Counted from the first letter of the stretch, positions 7,908-16,709 are shown. The stretch is 40,481 nt of DNA from Gammaproteobacteria bacterium (GCA_035546635.1 DASZWJ010000024.1:1-40481); one strand, 5' to 3'. A program made the numbers and translations. The notes: a model not told the origin generated them from the letters alone.

Positions 7908-10082
7908 TTAAAACCTAAATGCCCGCAAGCGCAGCGCATTCATAATCACCGATATGGAACTAAGCGACATCGCCAAAGCCGCGATGGCTGGACTTAAAAG
8001 CAAACCCAAGGACGGGTAGAGCACGCCTGCTGCAATCGGAATGCCAATCACATTATAAGCAAAAGCAAATACCAGGTTTTGGCGAATATTACGCATCACC
8101 GCTCGACTCAAAACGATAGTGCGTAGAATACCGGCAAGATCACCTTTAACCAAAGTAATCCCAGCACTTTGCATCGCCACTTCAGTTCCTGTGCCCATAG
8201 CAATACCTACTTCTGCTTCCGCCAAGGCCGGTGCATCATTGACCCCATCACCCGCCACAGCAACAATACAGCCTTGTGCATGCAGTGATTTTACAATATG
8301 GTTTTTATCCTGCGGTAAAACACCCGCTACAACTTCTTTAATACCGAGCTGATGCGCAACAGCTTCAGCGGTTTTTTGATTGTCCCCTGTGACCATCACA
8401 ATACGTATATTTTGTTGCTGCAAATGATGTAAAGCAGCTGGGGTTGTCGGCTTAATTGGATCAGCGATAGCGATAATTCCAGAAGCGCTACCCTCTATTG
8501 TAAGAAACAGCACAGTTTCTCCATCAGTTCGTAATGTTTCGGCTTGGTTTTCAAAATTACCCAGTTCTATACCCAGCTCGGTCATTAATTTTGCATTGCC
8601 CAATGCGACAAACTTACCTTGAACTTTACCGGTAACACCTTTTCCAGTGACAGAAATAAAATCTGTTGGCGAAGTAGTGGCAATCCCGCGATTTTTTGCA
8701 GCAGCGACAATCGCAGCAGCTAAAGGATGTTCGCTCGCTTGTTCCAAACTGGCTGCCAATGCCAATACATCAGATTCCGACAACGCCGGCGCCAAAATAA
8801 TCTGCGTTACCCGAGGTTTACCCTCGGTGAGTGTGCCAGTTTTATCTATGACCAGGGTATTGACCTTTTCCATACGTTCCAGCGCTTGAGCTGATTTAAT
8901 CAAAACACCGGCACTTGCCCCTCTACCCACACCTACACTAATCGACATAGGCGTAGCCAAACCCAGCGCACAAGGACAGGCAATAATCAGCACAGAAACA
9001 GCTGCAATTAGCGCATAAGCCAGAGGGGGTGCCGGTCCCCAAATAGCCCAAGGGATAAAGGCAATAATCGCCACACCCAATACCGCCGGCACAAAATAGC
9101 CGGAAACCGTGTCCGCAATTCTCTGAATAGGCGCTCGACTCCGCTGTGCTTCAACAACCATCGCGATGATTTGCGCCAATAAGGTATCAGCGCCAATTTT
9201 GTCGGCACGCATGACTAAAGAACCTGTGCCATTGACAGTCCCGGCAATTAACTTATCACCGGGTTGTTTAACCACCGGCATCGCTTCGCCAGACACCATA
9301 GATTCATCTACCGAACTTTTACCTTCCAACACTTCACCATCCACCGGTACACCGTCCCCAGGCCGTACACGTAGACGATCACCCACCTGAATCGCCTCAA
9401 GCGCCACTTCCTCATCTTCTGTGCCAACAGTTAAACGGCGAGCGGTTTTGGGGGTTAATTTCAGTAAGGCTCGAATGGCTCCGCCTGTTTGTTCACGCGC
9501 GCGCAACTCTAATACCTGGCCTAGCAATACCAGCACTGTAATCACGGTCGCCGCTTCAAAGTAAACAGCGACGCTACCATCCATTTCGCGAAACCCGGCG
9601 GGGAATATTCCAGGTGCAAGCGTAGCAAACACACTATAAACATAAGCCGTGCCTGTGCCTAAGGCAATGAGGCTGAACATGTTCAAACTGTGGTGCACAA
9701 TGGATTCCCAGGCGCGCTGAAAAAACGGCCACCCCGCCCATAAGACTACGGGGGTCGACAATATCAGTTGAATCCATTTTGAAATCGTCGATGGTAGGAG
9801 GTGATGCAAGCCAAGCAAAGTAAAATGGCTAGTCATTTCTAAAATGAAAACTGGTAAAGTGAGAACTACTCCCACCCAAAAACGTCGTGTCATGTCTTTA
9901 AGTTCGGCATGGGTACCTGAATCTGCTGTTGAGGTGACTAACTCCAACGTCATCCCGCAAATAGGACAATTACCTGGTTGGTTTTTTCGAATTTGCGGAT
10001 GCATGGGGCAAGTATAAACAGTGTCAGATGCAGTAATTTCTATTTTAGGTTTTGGTTTATTTTGATGAGGATTAGGTTCCAT
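7908..10082 (-). CDS. copA: Copper-type P1B ATPase (CopA-like)
   Basis: This inner-membrane pump probably exports Cu(I) using ATP. Numbered from ATG 10082, the N-terminus has a short metal-binding domain with CPMHP (25-29) and CPICGM (39-44) instead of the longer HMA domain. Then come membrane helices, the actuator motif GEAMP, the metal-site CPC in the sixth helix (about 369-371), the phosphorylation site DKTGT (about 413-417) and the hinge GDGVNDAP. The 724-residue length is normal. ATG 10082 has AGGA 8 bases upstream. A longer TTG-start reading would run into the palindromic repeat at 10111-10147 and is rejected. No copper chaperone or CueR-type regulator gene adjoins it. Silver or another soft metal is possible, but the CPC motif favours copper. 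Confidence 0.93.
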   Translation of the reverse strand: MEPNPHQNKPKPKIEITASDTVYTCPMHPQIRKNQPGNCPICGMTLELVTSTADSGTHAELKDMTRRFWVGVVLTLPVFILEMTSHFTLLGLHHLLPSTISKWIQLILSTPVVLWAGWPFFQRAWESIVHHSLNMFSLIALGTGTAYVYSVFATLAPGIFPAGFREMDGSVAVYFEAATVITVLVLLGQVLELRAREQTGGAIRALLKLTPKTARRLTVGTEDEEVALEAIQVGDRLRVRPGDGVPVDGEVLEGKSSVDESMVSGEAMPVVKQPGDKLIAGTVNGTGSLVMRADKIGADTLLAQIIAMVVEAQRSRAPIQRIADTVSGYFVPAVLGVAIIAFIPWAIWGPAPPLAYALIAAVSVLIIACPCALGLATPMSISVGVGRGASAGVLIKSAQALERMEKVNTLVIDKTGTLTEGKPRVTQIILAPALSESDVLALAASLEQASEHPLAAAIVAAAKNRGIATTSPTDFISVTGKGVTGKVQGKFVALGNAKLMTELGIELGNFENQAETLRTDGETVLFLTIEGSASGIIAIADPIKPTTPAALHHLQQQNIRIVMVTGDNQKTAEAVAHQLGIKEVVAGVLPQDKNHIVKSLHAQGCIVAVAGDGVNDAPALAEAEVGIAMGTGTEVAMQSAGITLVKGDLAGILRTIVLSRAVMRNIRQNLVFAFAYNVIGIPIAAGVLYPSLGLLLSPAIAALAMSLSSISVIMNALRLRAFRF

Positions 10083-10110
10083 GGATTTTTTCCTGTCTTT
10101 TAGAATTCGT

Positions 10111-10147
10111 GCATAATCCTTCTCCCACAAGGGGTGAAGGATTATGC
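10111..10147. repeat. Palindrome between copA and the ABC-F gene
   Basis: Perfect 12-base arms GCATAATCCTTC and GAAGGATTATGC flank a 13-base centre. The centre region CCTTCTCCCACAAGGGG is a member of the dispersed CCTTCTCCC/GGGAGAAGG repeat family also found near 24.4, 31.0 and 36.6-36.7 kb. Confidence 0.8.
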
Positions 10148-10252
10148 AACCCCTTGAAAAATAGCTAAAATTGAGATATTATTTGTACACAATATTTGAA
10201 TAAAACTCTTAACTTCATATTTAAACTCTACTCCTTGAGGTTGCATCATACC

Positions 10253-10337
10253 ATGAACATCCACTCTTAAAGTTGCCCGTCACGGGCAGAATCGCATCGC
10301 CTGCGTTCACTGATTTTTGCCCCAAACACTTTAAGAG
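10253..10337 (+). promoter_or_regulatory. Attenuator-like leader with five-codon upstream ORF before the ABC-F gene
   Basis: A five-codon ORF (ATG at 10253, MNIHS, TAA at 10268-10270) overlaps the left arm CTCTTAAAGT (10264-10273) of a perfect 10-bp inverted repeat. Its right arm ACTTTAAGAG (10328-10337) overlaps the ribosome binding site AAGAGAG of the ABC-F gene at 10343. Between them TGCCCG/CGGGCA (10274-10288) forms a hairpin, and the CGGGCA arm can instead pair with TGCCC at 10318-10322. A ribosome stalled on the short ORF would block the left arm and free the start site. This is the known logic of drug-induced ABC-F genes. The regulation itself is inferred. Confidence 0.5.
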
Positions 10338-10342
10338 AGTTT

Positions 10343-11773
10343 ATGATGCACAAACCCATTCGAATCCAACAACTTAGCTTAACCTTTCCGCACAAAACCT
10401 GCTTTGAAGATTTTAGTACAGAAATCCATCACGGCAATCGCATTGCCATCATTGGGAGAAATGGCAGTGGCAAATCCAGTCTGCTCAATTTATTATGCGG
10501 TACAATTGCAGCCACTTCCGGTCAAATTATCATTCCAGAGGACGTGAGCATCGGTTACATTGCACAAGTGATTAAAGATTTTTCTATCCAAAGCGGTGGC
10601 GAACGCGTCAATAGCGCACTGACCGAAGCGCTTAGCCTAAATCCCAATATATTGCTTCTGGATGAACCAACCAATCACCTCGATCAACGCAATCGTCGTA
10701 ATATCCTGCGTTGGTTGGCACATTTTTCAGGAACCTTACTCATCGTTTCACACGACGTCGAACTATTACGCCAAAGCGTCAATAGTTTTTGGCATATCGA
10801 TCAAGGTCAAATTCAAATTTTCACCGGCAATTTTGACGATTATCAACAAGCTAGAAACATGCAGCGCCTAAAGCTTGAAACTTCCCTCCATGCACTCAAA
10901 CGCCAACAAAAAGCCTTGCATCATTCACTCATGCAAGAACAACAACGCGCAGCTGGCAGTAAAACCAAAGGCGCCAAAAGTATTGAACAAAGAAAATGGC
11001 CAACGATAGTCAGCCGTGCCAAAGCCGGCCGATCTCAAGAAACCAGCGGCCGCAAAAAAGCTGCGATTTTTGATAAAAAACAAACGCTGTTAGCAGAATT
11101 AGCTGAATTAAATCTCCCTGAAATCATTATTCCCAAATTTCAAATAACCACGACGCCGCAAAATCAACAAATATTATCCATTAGCCAAGGAGCTATCGGT
11201 TATAGCGCTGATACGATGTTGTTGCAGGATATCTATTTATCCATCACTGCCAACAGCCGCGTGGCTTTATTGGGCGATAACGGCTCCGGTAAATCTACTT
11301 TACTTAAAGCCATTATGGGTGCAACTTTCGTGAGGCGTTCTGGAGAATGGTCATTACCTAAACTAAATGCGATCGGTTATTTAGATCAGCATTATCAAAC
11401 ACTCTCTACCACCGACACCGTGCTAACCTCTATCAGCGGCCTGATGACCAATCACTCTCATATTGAAATCCGCCGCCATTTAGCTGATTTTTTATTTCGC
11501 TCAAAAGAAGAGGTCAACGCGCCAATTAGCCAGTTATCCGGTGGCGAAAAAGCCCGTTTGTCATTAGCGCACATTGCTGCACAAACTCCAGAATTGCTAC
11601 TCTTGGATGAGGTAACAAATAATTTGGATTTAGAAACTCGCCAGCATATGATTGAAGTACTCAAACACTATCCTGGCGCACTGATTGTCATTGCGCACGA
11701 TATGGATTTTTTAGATGCTATTGCTATAGAGGATTATTATGAGATTGGCGAGGGTAGAATTTATCGGCGCTGA
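10343..11773 (+). CDS. ABC-F family ATPase with shortened first nucleotide-binding domain
   Basis: The protein has two ABC ATPase domains and no membrane segments, the layout of ABC-F proteins, which act on ribosomes and in some cases protect them from antibiotics. Domain 1 has Walker A GRNGSGKSS (38-46), Q-loop Q75, signature SGGER (84-88) and Walker B LLLDEPTNHLD (104-114). Domain 2 has Walker A GDNGSGKST, signature LSGGEKAR and LLLDEVTNNLD. Only about nine residues separate Q-loop and signature in domain 1, against roughly 60 in domain 2, so most of the helical subdomain is absent there. The interdomain linker is basic and Gln rich, as expected for contact with RNA. Total length 476 is short for the family. 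The 3' end overlaps the convergent pip gene by 50 bases. Confidence 0.85.
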   Translation: MMHKPIRIQQLSLTFPHKTCFEDFSTEIHHGNRIAIIGRNGSGKSSLLNLLCGTIAATSGQIIIPEDVSIGYIAQVIKDFSIQSGGERVNSALTEALSLNPNILLLDEPTNHLDQRNRRNILRWLAHFSGTLLIVSHDVELLRQSVNSFWHIDQGQIQIFTGNFDDYQQARNMQRLKLETSLHALKRQQKALHHSLMQEQQRAAGSKTKGAKSIEQRKWPTIVSRAKAGRSQETSGRKKAAIFDKKQTLLAELAELNLPEIIIPKFQITTTPQNQQILSISQGAIGYSADTMLLQDIYLSITANSRVALLGDNGSGKSTLLKAIMGATFVRRSGEWSLPKLNAIGYLDQHYQTLSTTDTVLTSISGLMTNHSHIEIRRHLADFLFRSKEEVNAPISQLSGGEKARLSLAHIAAQTPELLLLDEVTNNLDLETRQHMIEVLKHYPGALIVIAHDMDFLDAIAIEDYYEIGEGRIYRR

Positions 11774-12725
11774 AAAACCGATCCGTAGCCTTAACTAATT
11801 GCAAAGCAATACCTGGCTCTCCCGCCGAGTGCCCAGCATCAGGCACGATAAAAAGTTCAGCTTCCGGCCAGGCTCGATGTAATTCCCAAGCATTAGTTAC
11901 AGGGCAGCACATATCATAACGGCCATGGATGATAACTCCCGGAATATGTCGAATTTTATCGACATCACGTAATAATTGATTGGCTTCTAAAAACAAATGA
12001 TGCATAAAGTAATGATTTTCAATTCGCGCAATCGCTAAGGAAAACTCTGGATCACCATAAGTATCAACTAAATTTTTATTAAAAAATAAAGTACTGATAT
12101 TGGCCTCCCAAACACTCCAAGCTTTGGCAGCTTGATATTGTATTTCCTTATTTTCGTTGGCTAATAATTTGCTGTAAGCTGATATCGTATCGTGACGTTC
12201 ATTTTCTGGTACTAAAGCAATGAAATCTTCCCAAGCATCTGGATAAACTTCGCTTGCACCGCATTCCGCTTGATAAATAAAACGTAGTTCTTTTTCACGC
12301 CCTAAAAATATACCTCTCAAAACCAGTTCGGTTACCCGCGATGGATGCATTTGGGCATAGGCCAGTGCCAAAGTACTGCCCCATGAGCCGCCAAATAACA
12401 TCCATTGATCAATCCGAAGATGTTCACGAATTTTCTCAAAATCAGCGATAAGTGCTGACAACGTATTATCGCGTATCTCAGCATGAGGTGTGCTTTTACC
12501 ACAACCACGTTGGTCTACCAAAATAATACGATAGTGATTTGGATTAAAATAAGTTCTATGCATGGGATAAACACCACTGCCAGGACCACCGTGAATAAAT
12601 AAAACTGGCTTGCCTTGAGGATTGCCGCATTCTTCAAAATAAAGGGTATGCAGTGAAGATACGCTGATTAACTCAGTGTGATAAGGTTCAATAGCGGGGT
12701 AAAGAATGTCATTTATATTTAACAT
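11724..12725 (-). CDS. pip: Proline iminopeptidase
   Basis: The enzyme removes N-terminal proline from peptides in the cytoplasm (peptidase family S33, alpha/beta hydrolase fold). HGGPG (45-49) forms the oxyanion region, GGSWGS (112-117) holds the nucleophile S114, and the GRYDMCCP and DAGHSAGEP segments near the C-terminus carry the Asp and His of the triad. The length of 333 residues is about normal. The gene starts with ATG and its end overlaps the convergent ABC-F gene by 50 bases on the opposite strand, so both genes share 3' sequence. No operon partner is seen. Confidence 0.93.
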   Translation of the reverse strand: MLNINDILYPAIEPYHTELISVSSLHTLYFEECGNPQGKPVLFIHGGPGSGVYPMHRTYFNPNHYRIILVDQRGCGKSTPHAEIRDNTLSALIADFEKIREHLRIDQWMLFGGSWGSTLALAYAQMHPSRVTELVLRGIFLGREKELRFIYQAECGASEVYPDAWEDFIALVPENERHDTISAYSKLLANENKEIQYQAAKAWSVWEANISTLFFNKNLVDTYGDPEFSLAIARIENHYFMHHLFLEANQLLRDVDKIRHIPGVIIHGRYDMCCPVTNAWELHRAWPEAELFIVPDAGHSAGEPGIALQLVKATDRFFSADKFYPRQSHNNPL

Positions 12726-12904
12726 GAGTGTTCCTGAATGTTAGTTTTAAAAGGTGGTTTTAGATTTATTGTTATTACACGTCGTCCCAGCATGGATGCG
12801 ACGATCTAATGCAGGCAGTTACGGTCTATCTCAGCATCTTCATATTATTTTAATAATAAACAATTAGTATACATAATCAATTCTTGCTTTCACTATATGA
12901 ATCT

Positions 12905-13954
12905 ATGATAACCACTGACGAAATAAAATTTACTTTTAACCAACCTGAAGATGTCGAGATTGGTATAGATCACTTTTCTACAAGCCCAGCACCTGCTCCG
13001 CCTGCCTGGCCAATATTCAAACCTCCAAACAATAGCTTCAACAAAGAAGAACTGTTATTTCGCGCATGCCTTAAGGGAAATTTAGAAGAGGTTCGCTTAC
13101 TACTCAAGCACGGTGCTAACGCAAAACTAAAGTTGGATGTAGAAGCCGCTTATTTATCCCTGATGCCCAGAGCCCACCCCATCGTTACGCCGTTGATGGG
13201 TGTTGTCAAAAGCCAGGCAAGCATCGAAGATAAAAAAGCCATTATAGATGAATTAATAGCGTATGGTGCCAATATCAATTACATTTCAGAATTAAATCCC
13301 AACAGCTCACTGCCTTTTCAGAGATCCGAAACTGTATTGGATAGGGTGGGCAAACATTCTGTGTTAGGCCAGTATCTTATTAAGAACTATAACGCAAAAA
13401 CTAAAGAAGAGTTAGTAAAAACTTTTTCCTGGATTGAAATGATTTGGCAAGAAAAATATAGAAAAACTAAAAAATGGAGCGAAGAAAGAGCGCAAAAACA
13501 AGTCAGTTCTAGTGACAGCCATTCTGTCACATTCAGCACTTTTAGTGATATTGATGACAGCAAACACCGAAAAATCCCGAATACAATCAATGGACGACTT
13601 GCAGCTAAACAAGCTTCAAGTATCGTTGATAAAATACAAAATATTTTAGACTTGCGACTGGATGTGATTGTTGAGATTTTAATAAGAGCTGATGCGCTGG
13701 AGGAAATAGATCAGCTGGACAGAAATCCTAGAAAACTCGTTGCGTTTTGTGGAAATATGGATAGGTTCCGTCCTATTTTAAAACAAGCCGTTATAGCGGA
13801 AATTTTGAACTCCCAAGATGAAGCAACTTTTAATAAATGCACTTTCTTTCGGCATACACTTATCAGACCATCTGAGATCAAAAAACCCTCAGCCTTAAAA
13901 TCTACGCCATTCGAACTGGAAGCTTCCAACGGAATAAACCACCAAAGGAGTTGA
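12905..13954 (+). CDS. Ankyrin-repeat protein, effector-like
   Basis: The protein (349 residues from ATG 12905) has one clear ankyrin repeat near residues 50-75 (LLFRACLKGNLEEVRLLLKHGAN) and a degenerate second one near 85-125, ending LIAYGANINYI. After it come a charged helical stretch, a Ser-rich segment and a C-terminal region of about 120 residues with no family I recognise. Ankyrin repeats mediate protein binding and are common in Dot/Icm effectors. No signal peptide or membrane helix is seen. ATG 12905 was preferred to an upstream TTG at 12884. Neither has a clear ribosome binding site. The gene stands alone and ends before a strong bidirectional terminator. Confidence 0.75.
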   Translation: MITTDEIKFTFNQPEDVEIGIDHFSTSPAPAPPAWPIFKPPNNSFNKEELLFRACLKGNLEEVRLLLKHGANAKLKLDVEAAYLSLMPRAHPIVTPLMGVVKSQASIEDKKAIIDELIAYGANINYISELNPNSSLPFQRSETVLDRVGKHSVLGQYLIKNYNAKTKEELVKTFSWIEMIWQEKYRKTKKWSEERAQKQVSSSDSHSVTFSTFSDIDDSKHRKIPNTINGRLAAKQASSIVDKIQNILDLRLDVIVEILIRADALEEIDQLDRNPRKLVAFCGNMDRFRPILKQAVIAEILNSQDEATFNKCTFFRHTLIRPSEIKKPSALKSTPFELEASNGINHQRS

Positions 13955-14003
13955 CATTTCGGTGGGTCAGCACTCCTAATTAAATTAAGGTTGCATAAAC
14001 ATG

Positions 14004-14042
14004 AATGATAATTCCCGTCCAAACTGCACGGGAGTTATCATT
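14004..14042. terminator. Bidirectional hairpin terminator
   Basis: Arms of 15 bases, AATGATAATTCCCGT and ACGGGAGTTATCATT, pair with one G-T type mismatch around a 9-base loop. It lies between the convergent ankyrin gene and the small secreted-protein gene, and A/T-rich outer stems serve both directions. Confidence 0.75.
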
Positions 14043-14071
14043 AAAGAACATAGTTGTCTTGAGGGATCAGA

Positions 14072-14500
14072 TCAATTTTTTGATGTAGCTGTAATGTTGC
14101 CATCCTGGGTGACGGAGAATGTATAATTACTTACATTACCCACTAACACCAGTGGAAGGTTAACTTGTGATTTATTAGGATTATGTGAATACAATTGAAA
14201 TGTATACCAACACTCAACATTTTGGTTGCCAGAGGTCAATTTGGCACCCACAAAACTAATTGCCTCACTAATAGCACCAGACCTTTGGGGATATGGAACC
14301 GCTGTTAACCATTTGCGGAAATCACTTGGTGTTCCAGTTGTTGGGCTGGCTTCTGCCGTATTCAAAAATGCTAAATGTGTTACTTTTACATCTGAATACT
14401 TTGGGCACGAAAAGCTATATACCGTTGAATCTGCCATGGCCGTCACACTTAAACAAGAACCAAGTACAAAAACTAAGGGAAGTGCGATTTTTTTAATCAT
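14072..14500 (-). CDS. Small secreted protein, unknown
   Basis: The 142-residue protein starts MIKKIALPLVFVLGSCLSVT and has a typical Sec signal peptide with cleavage probably after AMA near residue 24, so it is exported to the periplasm or beyond. The mature part has two Cys (SFSCP and VECWY) that could form a disulfide bond, and is rich in beta-prone, Thr/Ser/Asn-containing segments. I do not recognise the family. ATG 14500 has GGAG 6 bases upstream and was chosen over the in-frame TTG at 14512. The 198-bp MITE lies about 100 bases upstream. Confidence 0.75.
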   Translation of the reverse strand: MIKKIALPLVFVLGSCLSVTAMADSTVYSFSCPKYSDVKVTHLAFLNTAEASPTTGTPSDFRKWLTAVPYPQRSGAISEAISFVGAKLTSGNQNVECWYTFQLYSHNPNKSQVNLPLVLVGNVSNYTFSVTQDGNITATSKN

Positions 14501-14593
14501 TAGATTCTCCAAATTATTGGGATATGCCTAAGAAATTTTATCAAGAATGTAGCATAAAAAATTAAGGAAATCTTAAATCTTCTCGCTCTGCGG

Positions 14594-14809
14594 CATTAAA
14601 ATCTCTGTACTAGACAAAAAATACTGTCATTCCCGCGAAGGCGGGAACCCATCCTTGAAAGGCATAAAAACATCATTAATTTTATCAAAATGAAGTTCTA
14701 ATGGTCTTTAATGAATTTGAGTGCCTGTTAAAGATGGTTTCCCGCCTTCGCGGGAATGACAGTGCTTTTTTGTAAAAGACGTTTTTTGTCTAGTACAGAG
14801 CATTAAAAT
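14594..14809. mobile_element. 198-bp MITE (14603-14800) with 19-bp inverted ends and 9-bp target duplication
   Basis: The ends CTCTGTACTAGACAAAAAA (14603-14621) and its exact reverse complement (14782-14800) bound the element. CATTAAAAT occurs directly on both sides (14594-14602 and 14801-14809) as a perfect 9-bp target duplication. Inside lies a second inverted repeat of about 27 bases built on ACTGTCATTCCCGCGAAGG, so the element folds on itself. There is no coding capacity, so it must have moved by a transposase encoded elsewhere. It sits 2 bases beyond the stop codon of the ComA-like gene. Confidence 0.92.
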
Positions 14810-15672
14810 ACTACCGTTCTTCCTTTCCAAAGCTCACGGTCACCCCATAACTTCAATCTCCATGCGTTGAATTCAACAATATTTTTTGCATTCATCATCA
14901 GATTCACATCAGGGCTTACATTTTTTAAATACCATTTAAAGGTTTTTCTTGCTTCATCATCTTCTGGAGATACCTCAAACATGAGTTTTTCATAGCCAAA
15001 CTTTTCAACCAAGGCAAATATGATATCGCTGCGCCAATCTTCGGGATCTTCAATTCCTTCCGTAATGCCTTCTGATTCAATCATTAACATGTAAGCACCC
15101 GCTTCAAAAAAGCGTTCGCCTTCTTCGAGTAAATTTTCCACGGATTTCACGGTTTTGACTTTAGCCGCATAACCAAACTCTTTAACTCCGCCCCCGACAC
15201 CAGCCATAATGGTAATTTCTGGCTTAGGTTTTAAACCTAATTGTTTAATCTTTTTTACAATTTCAATTTGATCTTTAAGCCTAAAATCCTCACTATGCTC
15301 AAACATACCGCTTGAAACTTCAACCACATCGAAGCCTAATTCTTTGGTTTCCGATAGGTACTTATCCACATTGGCAGGATCTTGAATGACGATTCTTTCA
15401 ATGAAACCACCAGTATTGACATAGACATGATGTTTATGCGCGAGATCAGTAAAAGTTTTTACCACACTCGCCTCAAGCAGTGACTGCACGCCACCTGCAA
15501 ATTTAAAACCATCGATATAATAACCCCAGGTTGACAATAAATCATTGAGCTGTTCAGTTGTAAAGGCTTCGTAATAAGGTCCTCTTATTTCAATAAGACC
15601 TTTTTTACGCGGCTTGGGTGGTAATTCTCTCAGATCAACAAAATTAAACGCTCTTTGATACTTTTGCTCCAT
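14803..15672 (-). CDS. Phosphosulfolactate synthase / HSA32-like TIM-barrel protein (ComA family)
   Basis: The 289-residue protein belongs to the ComA family. ComA joins sulfite to phosphoenolpyruvate to give phosphosulfolactate, the first step of coenzyme M synthesis in methanogens. Relatives include sporulation protein YitD and the plant heat-stress protein HSA32. Visible family segments are KPRKKGLIEIRGPYY (about 21-35), YIDGFKFAGG (52-61), VYVNTGGFIERI and GFDVVEVSSG. The PRxxGxxExRGPxY and DGxKFxGG pattern as I remember it is closer to HSA32-like proteins than to archaeal ComA. No comB or comC is present. It follows an alcohol dehydrogenase gene by 14 bases, with GGAG before the ATG, so the two form an operon. 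Its actual substrate is uncertain. Confidence 0.85.
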   Translation of the reverse strand: MEQKYQRAFNFVDLRELPPKPRKKGLIEIRGPYYEAFTTEQLNDLLSTWGYYIDGFKFAGGVQSLLEASVVKTFTDLAHKHHVYVNTGGFIERIVIQDPANVDKYLSETKELGFDVVEVSSGMFEHSEDFRLKDQIEIVKKIKQLGLKPKPEITIMAGVGGGVKEFGYAAKVKTVKSVENLLEEGERFFEAGAYMLMIESEGITEGIEDPEDWRSDIIFALVEKFGYEKLMFEVSPEDDEARKTFKWYLKNVSPDVNLMMNAKNIVEFNAWRLKLWGDRELWKGRTVVF

Positions 15673-15686
15673 GACATTTCACTCCT

Positions 15687-16709
15687 TCATCCTGCTGGAT
15701 TAATTTTCAAAACCATACGAAATCTAGCCGCGTTCTTTGCCATTTTGGCGTAAGCCTCTGGTGCCTGCTCCAGAGAAACAACCTCATTCATAGAATGCAC
15801 ATGCTGAAGGCAGCTGAATCTAAGCGTATCCTCGATATCGATGGCTGTTCCAGCTGCAGATCCTGCAATCGTCTTCATACCCGTAATGAGTTGTGGGGTA
15901 GTTATTTCTACTGGCTCAGCCGATACACCAACGACAATCAATTGACCGCGCGCTTTTAAACCACCAACCAGGGGAGCTATAGATTTGCCACTGGCTGCTG
16001 TGGCTAAAATTGCTTCGGCACCACCTATAGCTTGCAGCGCTTTGGCCGGGTCTTCGGCATTGCTATCAATATATTTGTGCGCACCCAATTCAAGCGCCAA
16101 TGGTTGCTTCTCGGTACCACGGGCAATCGCTATCGTATAAAATCCCATACGCCGAGCAAATTGCACTCCCAAATGTCCTAATCCACCAATGCCCTGTATC
16201 GCCACAACATTCCCAGCGCGCAGTTTAGCATTTCTCAATGCGTTGTAAGTCGTCACGCCAGCACAGAGCAAAGGCGCTGCGTCATCGGCCGTGAGCGCAT
16301 CGGGAATGGCAGCAAGTGCACGGGCTTCAACAATGACGGATTCAGCATATCCGCCGTCAGTTGTAATGCCTGGAATGATGAGTCGAATACAGTTAATAAA
16401 ATCTCCGCGCCGGCAGGGTTCACATACATAACATTGCCCGCCAAACCAACCGACACCAACACGTTGCCCAACTTTCCAAACCTTAACATCTGCTCCGACT
16501 GCATCAATCCGGCCAGCAATTTCATGGCCTGGAACCAAAGGATATTTTAAACCAGGCCACTGTCCTTCTACAGCGAATACATCCGTATGACAGATACCAG
16601 CTGCTTCAACACGCAAGCGTACCTGCCCCGCCTGAGGCTCGCGAAGAGTTCTTTCAACTAAATTGAGTTTGCCAGGTGAGGTAATTTCAATTGCCTTATA
16701 AGTTTTCAT
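15687..16709 (-). CDS. Zinc-dependent alcohol dehydrogenase (MDR family)
   Basis: The 340-residue protein is a medium-chain dehydrogenase that interconverts alcohols and aldehydes with NAD(P)+. The catalytic zinc ligands are C40, H62 with E63, and C149. The structural zinc is held by C93, C96, C99 and C107. The dinucleotide-binding motif GIGGLG is at 173-178. All key residues are present. It is the first gene of a two-gene unit with the ComA-like gene 14 bases downstream, so its substrate may be linked to that pathway, though many such enzymes are general detoxifiers. The remnants of a hydrolase and a TetR regulator lie upstream. Confidence 0.93.
   Translation of the reverse strand: MKTYKAIEITSPGKLNLVERTLREPQAGQVRLRVEAAGICHTDVFAVEGQWPGLKYPLVPGHEIAGRIDAVGADVKVWKVGQRVGVGWFGGQCYVCEPCRRGDFINCIRLIIPGITTDGGYAESVIVEARALAAIPDALTADDAAPLLCAGVTTYNALRNAKLRAGNVVAIQGIGGLGHLGVQFARRMGFYTIAIARGTEKQPLALELGAHKYIDSNAEDPAKALQAIGGAEAILATAASGKSIAPLVGGLKARGQLIVVGVSAEPVEITTPQLITGMKTIAGSAAGTAIDIEDTLRFSCLQHVHSMNEVVSLEQAPEAYAKMAKNAARFRMVLKINPAG

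Noticed and set aside
10083..10130. TTG-start extension of the copper ATPase
   Set aside because: The extra codons come from a palindromic repeat, and ATG 10082 has a proper ribosome binding site.
10118..10140. CueR-like copper operator (CCTTC ... GAAGG) upstream of copA
   Set aside because: The spacing differs from the usual CueR dyad, and the same sequence with one base change is a dispersed repeat family near folA, sdh and gcv genes that have no link to copper.
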